From positions 96,001-160,000 of the forward strand of contig JAMPIV010012173.1 in assembly GCA_024509875.1 (NCBI GenBank): a stretch of DNA of 64,000 bases, in the 5' to 3' direction. Source of the stretch: Oreohelix idahoensis. Taxonomy: Eukaryota > Mollusca > Gastropoda > Stylommatophora > Oreohelicidae. The position numbers were made by a program, and so were the translations under genes. The notes beneath the pieces are model-generated. The model did no database searches. It was not told the origin of the DNA and saw nothing but the letters and a program-made list of their open reading frames with translations. Positions 61,551 to 64,000 of the stretch are shown one piece after another (the stretch's first letter is position 1; each line of letters starts with the position of its first letter).

Positions 61551-61555
61551 GTGAT

Positions 61556-62456
61556 GCGCCAGACTACTGAAGGCAGTCCAAGAGGAATTAGATGGACAAC
61601 GTTTTCTACACTGGAAGATTTGGAATATGCAGATGACATTGCACTACTCGCGCATTCACACCAACACATTCAAGACAAAACCGATAGACTGAATAAGTAT
61701 GGCCAGCAGGTTGGCCTGAACATCAATTTGAAGAAGACAGAGGTCATGACACTAAATGTGGGCAATCCTGAGCCAGTAACAGTAAGGAACCAGAAGTTAG
61801 AACAGACAGACACATTTACTTACCTAGGAAGCATAGTAACACCTGACGGCGGAACAAGCAAGGACATTAACAACAGAATGAATAAAGCGAGAACAGCCTT
61901 TGCTAGTCTCAACAACATTTGGAAGTCTTCCCAGTACAGCACAAACACCAAATTAAGACTGTATGAGAGCTGTGTACTTTCTGTGCTTCTCTATGGTGCG
62001 GAATGTTGGAGAGTAACAGAGAAGGAAATGTCGAAACTGTCCTCTTTCCACACAATCTGCCTAAGGAAAATTATCCGAATCTTTTGGCCAAACACCATCA
62101 GCAACCAAGAACTACTTATTCGGAGTAACCAGGAGGACATGCACACCATCATAGCTGGCAGACGCTGGAGTTGGGTTGGCCATGTCCTCAGAAGGGACCC
62201 TGATACCATCACAAGAACAGCTATGCTATGGACCCCCGAGGGAAAGCGAAAGGGAGGCCGATCAAAAACAACTTGGCGGAGAACTGTGGAAGCTGAGATG
62301 CAAAGAATGAACCACAGTTGGGGCACTGTACGAAGGATGGCCGCCGACCGAGCAAAGTGGAATCAATTTGTTGCTGCCTTACAAGACGCCACCAGGCGTG
62401 ATGGCCGCTGACTGCTTTGACGGTTGGCGGTTATGGATCAAAGAAGAAGAAGATTC
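61556..62456 (+). pseudogene. RTE-like LINE E, second half of RT and 3' tail
   Basis: Continues the split LINE: WVMRQTTEG across the border, the YADD box at about 61629 (LEYADDIALL), LNINLKKTEVM, LLYGAECW, WVGHVLRRDP, and the C-terminus (AALQDATRRDGR, stop TGA at 62409-62411). The 3' end is a GAA-rich tail (CAAAGAAGAAGAAG near 62440-62452). The 3' part is open for 286 codons. Confidence 0.93.
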
Positions 62457-62925
62457 ATTCAGACCTTTTCTGCAATGGTTCATACTCTAAGACTGCTGGT
62501 TGCTATCCAGCATTCGTTTGTATAGTTATTCGGTGCCTAAGGCTTGCCGGATATTATATCTTATTGGGATTATAGGCCGGAACTATTTAATGATTGGTCT
62601 TTGGGTCTAGTTAGCAGTTAAGATAGTCTTTAACCTAACTAGTTACAAAGTTTCTATTCTAAATTTATTGTTACCAAGTGTTAGGGACCAATAATCTAAG
62701 GATTTTCGGGTCTAACTTGCATGGAAGTCCACACAAGATTTAATGACATCTTAAGTTCATGAGTGCCATAACAGATGATGTCATTGGGTTATGACTAGTG
62801 TCTGTTTACTAACTAGTTTTGTTCAAGTACTCAATTATAAGTCTAGCTTAAGTACTTTTACTATAGTCAATTGATGGTAGCACTACTTGGTGCTAAGGGG
62901 GAACGTAGTAGGCCATACGGTCACA
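62457..62925. other. Unannotated spacer
   Basis: AT-rich, no recognised feature. Confidence 0.5.
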
Positions 62926-63097
62926 AATGGGTACCCTCCGAAGACGGCGAGTATTTGCCTGAATGGCGAGTGGACACCTGTCAGTGTACAGGGAAAAAAT
63001 GGATACTCACGTAAAAATCAGTCTCAGGTTAGATATGCTAACCGGAGATTTTCGCCTCGAGTAATAGCGGGCGTACCTTAAAAAAAAAAAAAAAAAA
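62926..63097 (+). mobile_element. Family-1 SINE, 5'-truncated, with poly-A tail
   Basis: Matches the 3' half of the full-length copy (GGCGAGTATTTGCCTGAATG, TACTCACGTAAAAATCAG, CGCCTCGAGTAATAGCGGGC) and ends in A18 (63080-63097). The tRNA-like head is missing. Confidence 0.9.
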
Positions 63098-63932
63098 TAT
63101 GTGAATATCTTGCATGAATCCCAGGGTTAGATCTCTAACTAAGAGACTGAAGCACTTTCTTGAGGTTTAACACAGAAACAGGCGAACTTCGAGTTGCCTT
63201 GCCAACGCTTCAGCGATCGACTGGTCACAACAGAGTGGCCCAACATTACGATTCCCCCTTTGGTGAATTATGTTGAGAACCCACCATTGCACTCTAAGCG
63301 TGGGAAAAATCATTTAAGCCCCAGACTTTTACCTCCGGCTTTAGCCTTGTTTGATATGTGCAAGAGAATCTCGCAATGAATAGGCGACAGATGCAGGGAG
63401 GTGACGTTGTGCATAACGTGGCAAATTCTGGGGGAGATTTCAGAACACAAAATTTTAGCCTTGCAAATTTGGAGATTCCCCCGTAGAAGGCGAGGAATGC
63501 ACATATGCCTCCTCCCGTCCCTCTTCAAGAATAAAACCACATGTGATGATACTGTAAATGCATGCCAAGCCATCTATACCCAGAATAGCAGATAAGCCAC
63601 ATTGTATATAATGCCACAGATTCTTCACACTTCATTGGACGCGGAAGAGCGACAAGTGGTGCTGGGGCCCCCGGGAAGTGCGGGTACCAGGGCGTTAGTT
63701 ACTCCACTGCTTAAAACTGATATGGAGACTGATGACAACAGACGGAAGTTGATGTCCTAAAAACCGCCAATAGTACGTTGCGTGACCTCAGTACGGTAAC
63801 TGGTCGCTGAAAGGTCATGACCCAAGTCAATGAAGTTTGAGGACAGGCGTGCGACACTAGTGGTGATCTGGGACGTCGCTCCTTATATTGACACTTTTAG
63901 ACATTACCTCTTACGTTACCTGTCTCACTATT

Positions 63933-63933
<1 letters not shown>
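63098..63933. other. Unannotated stretch
   Basis: No recognised gene. The first 50 bases contain one CCCAGGGTTAGATCTCT word like the 42-bp repeat at 37.3 kb. The short open frames on both strands at 63194-63595 have no familiar motif. Confidence 0.45.

Positions 63934-64000
<67 letters not shown>
63934..64000. repeat. (CTAT)n microsatellite, runs off the window
   Basis: At least 16 tetranucleotide copies up to the last base of the window. Confidence 0.97.

Overview
The window is a block of metazoan repeat DNA in which I find no host protein-coding gene with confidence. The organism is most likely an invertebrate, and my best guess is a mollusc. That guess rests on the repeat complement: RTE-like and RNase-H-bearing LINEs, tRNA-derived SINEs, mariner, long (TA)n tracts and Gmr1-like Ty3/gypsy elements. 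It is an inference from repeat style, not from a diagnostic gene.

Layout. 1-19 kb: a 5'-truncated LINE (2.2-3.7 kb), a second copy of its tail (5.7 kb), a degraded RNase-H LINE (6.6-7.6 kb), several tRNA-derived SINEs, two mariner copies (11.3-12.6 and 13.7-14.7 kb), a 22-bp minisatellite (16.7 kb) and a hAT-like 3' end (17.9-18.4 kb). 19-35 kb: a three-level nest. LINE relic I is split by LTR element A (19189-35280, 5-bp target duplication ATGGT). Element A is split inside its polymerase by LTR element B (24178-33337), whose two 1144-bp LTRs show no difference in the stretches I compared. 35.6-37.1 kb: LINE relic II, whose C-terminal zinc-like segment has expanded into a 36-copy minisatellite. 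37.3-37.8 kb: a 42-bp tandem array ended by a SINE. 39.7-41.1 kb: a 1.39-kb terminal-inverted-repeat element with a perfect 8-bp target duplication. 41.5-48.3 kb, minus strand: LTR element C, a tandem LTR-body-LTR-body-LTR array of two deletion derivatives. 50.2-62.5 kb: RTE-like LINE E split by LTR element D (51930-61550, target duplication GTGAT). 62.9-64 kb: a SINE fragment and a (CTAT)n tract running off the window.

How the parts work together. B and D are complete or nearly complete LTR retrotransposons with the order Gag, protease, integrase, reverse transcriptase, RNase H. Integrase lies upstream of reverse transcriptase, unlike most Ty3/gypsy elements and like the described Gmr1 group. 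A and C belong to a second, CCHC-bearing lineage with the same inferred order and tRNA-Pro-like primer sites; B and D share a different primer site. All four Gags carry a short N-terminal helix, a charged coiled coil and a capsid segment resembling the SCAN domain. B keeps every catalytic motif but has frameshifts; D has a stop codon inside its protease active-site motif; A and C are defective.
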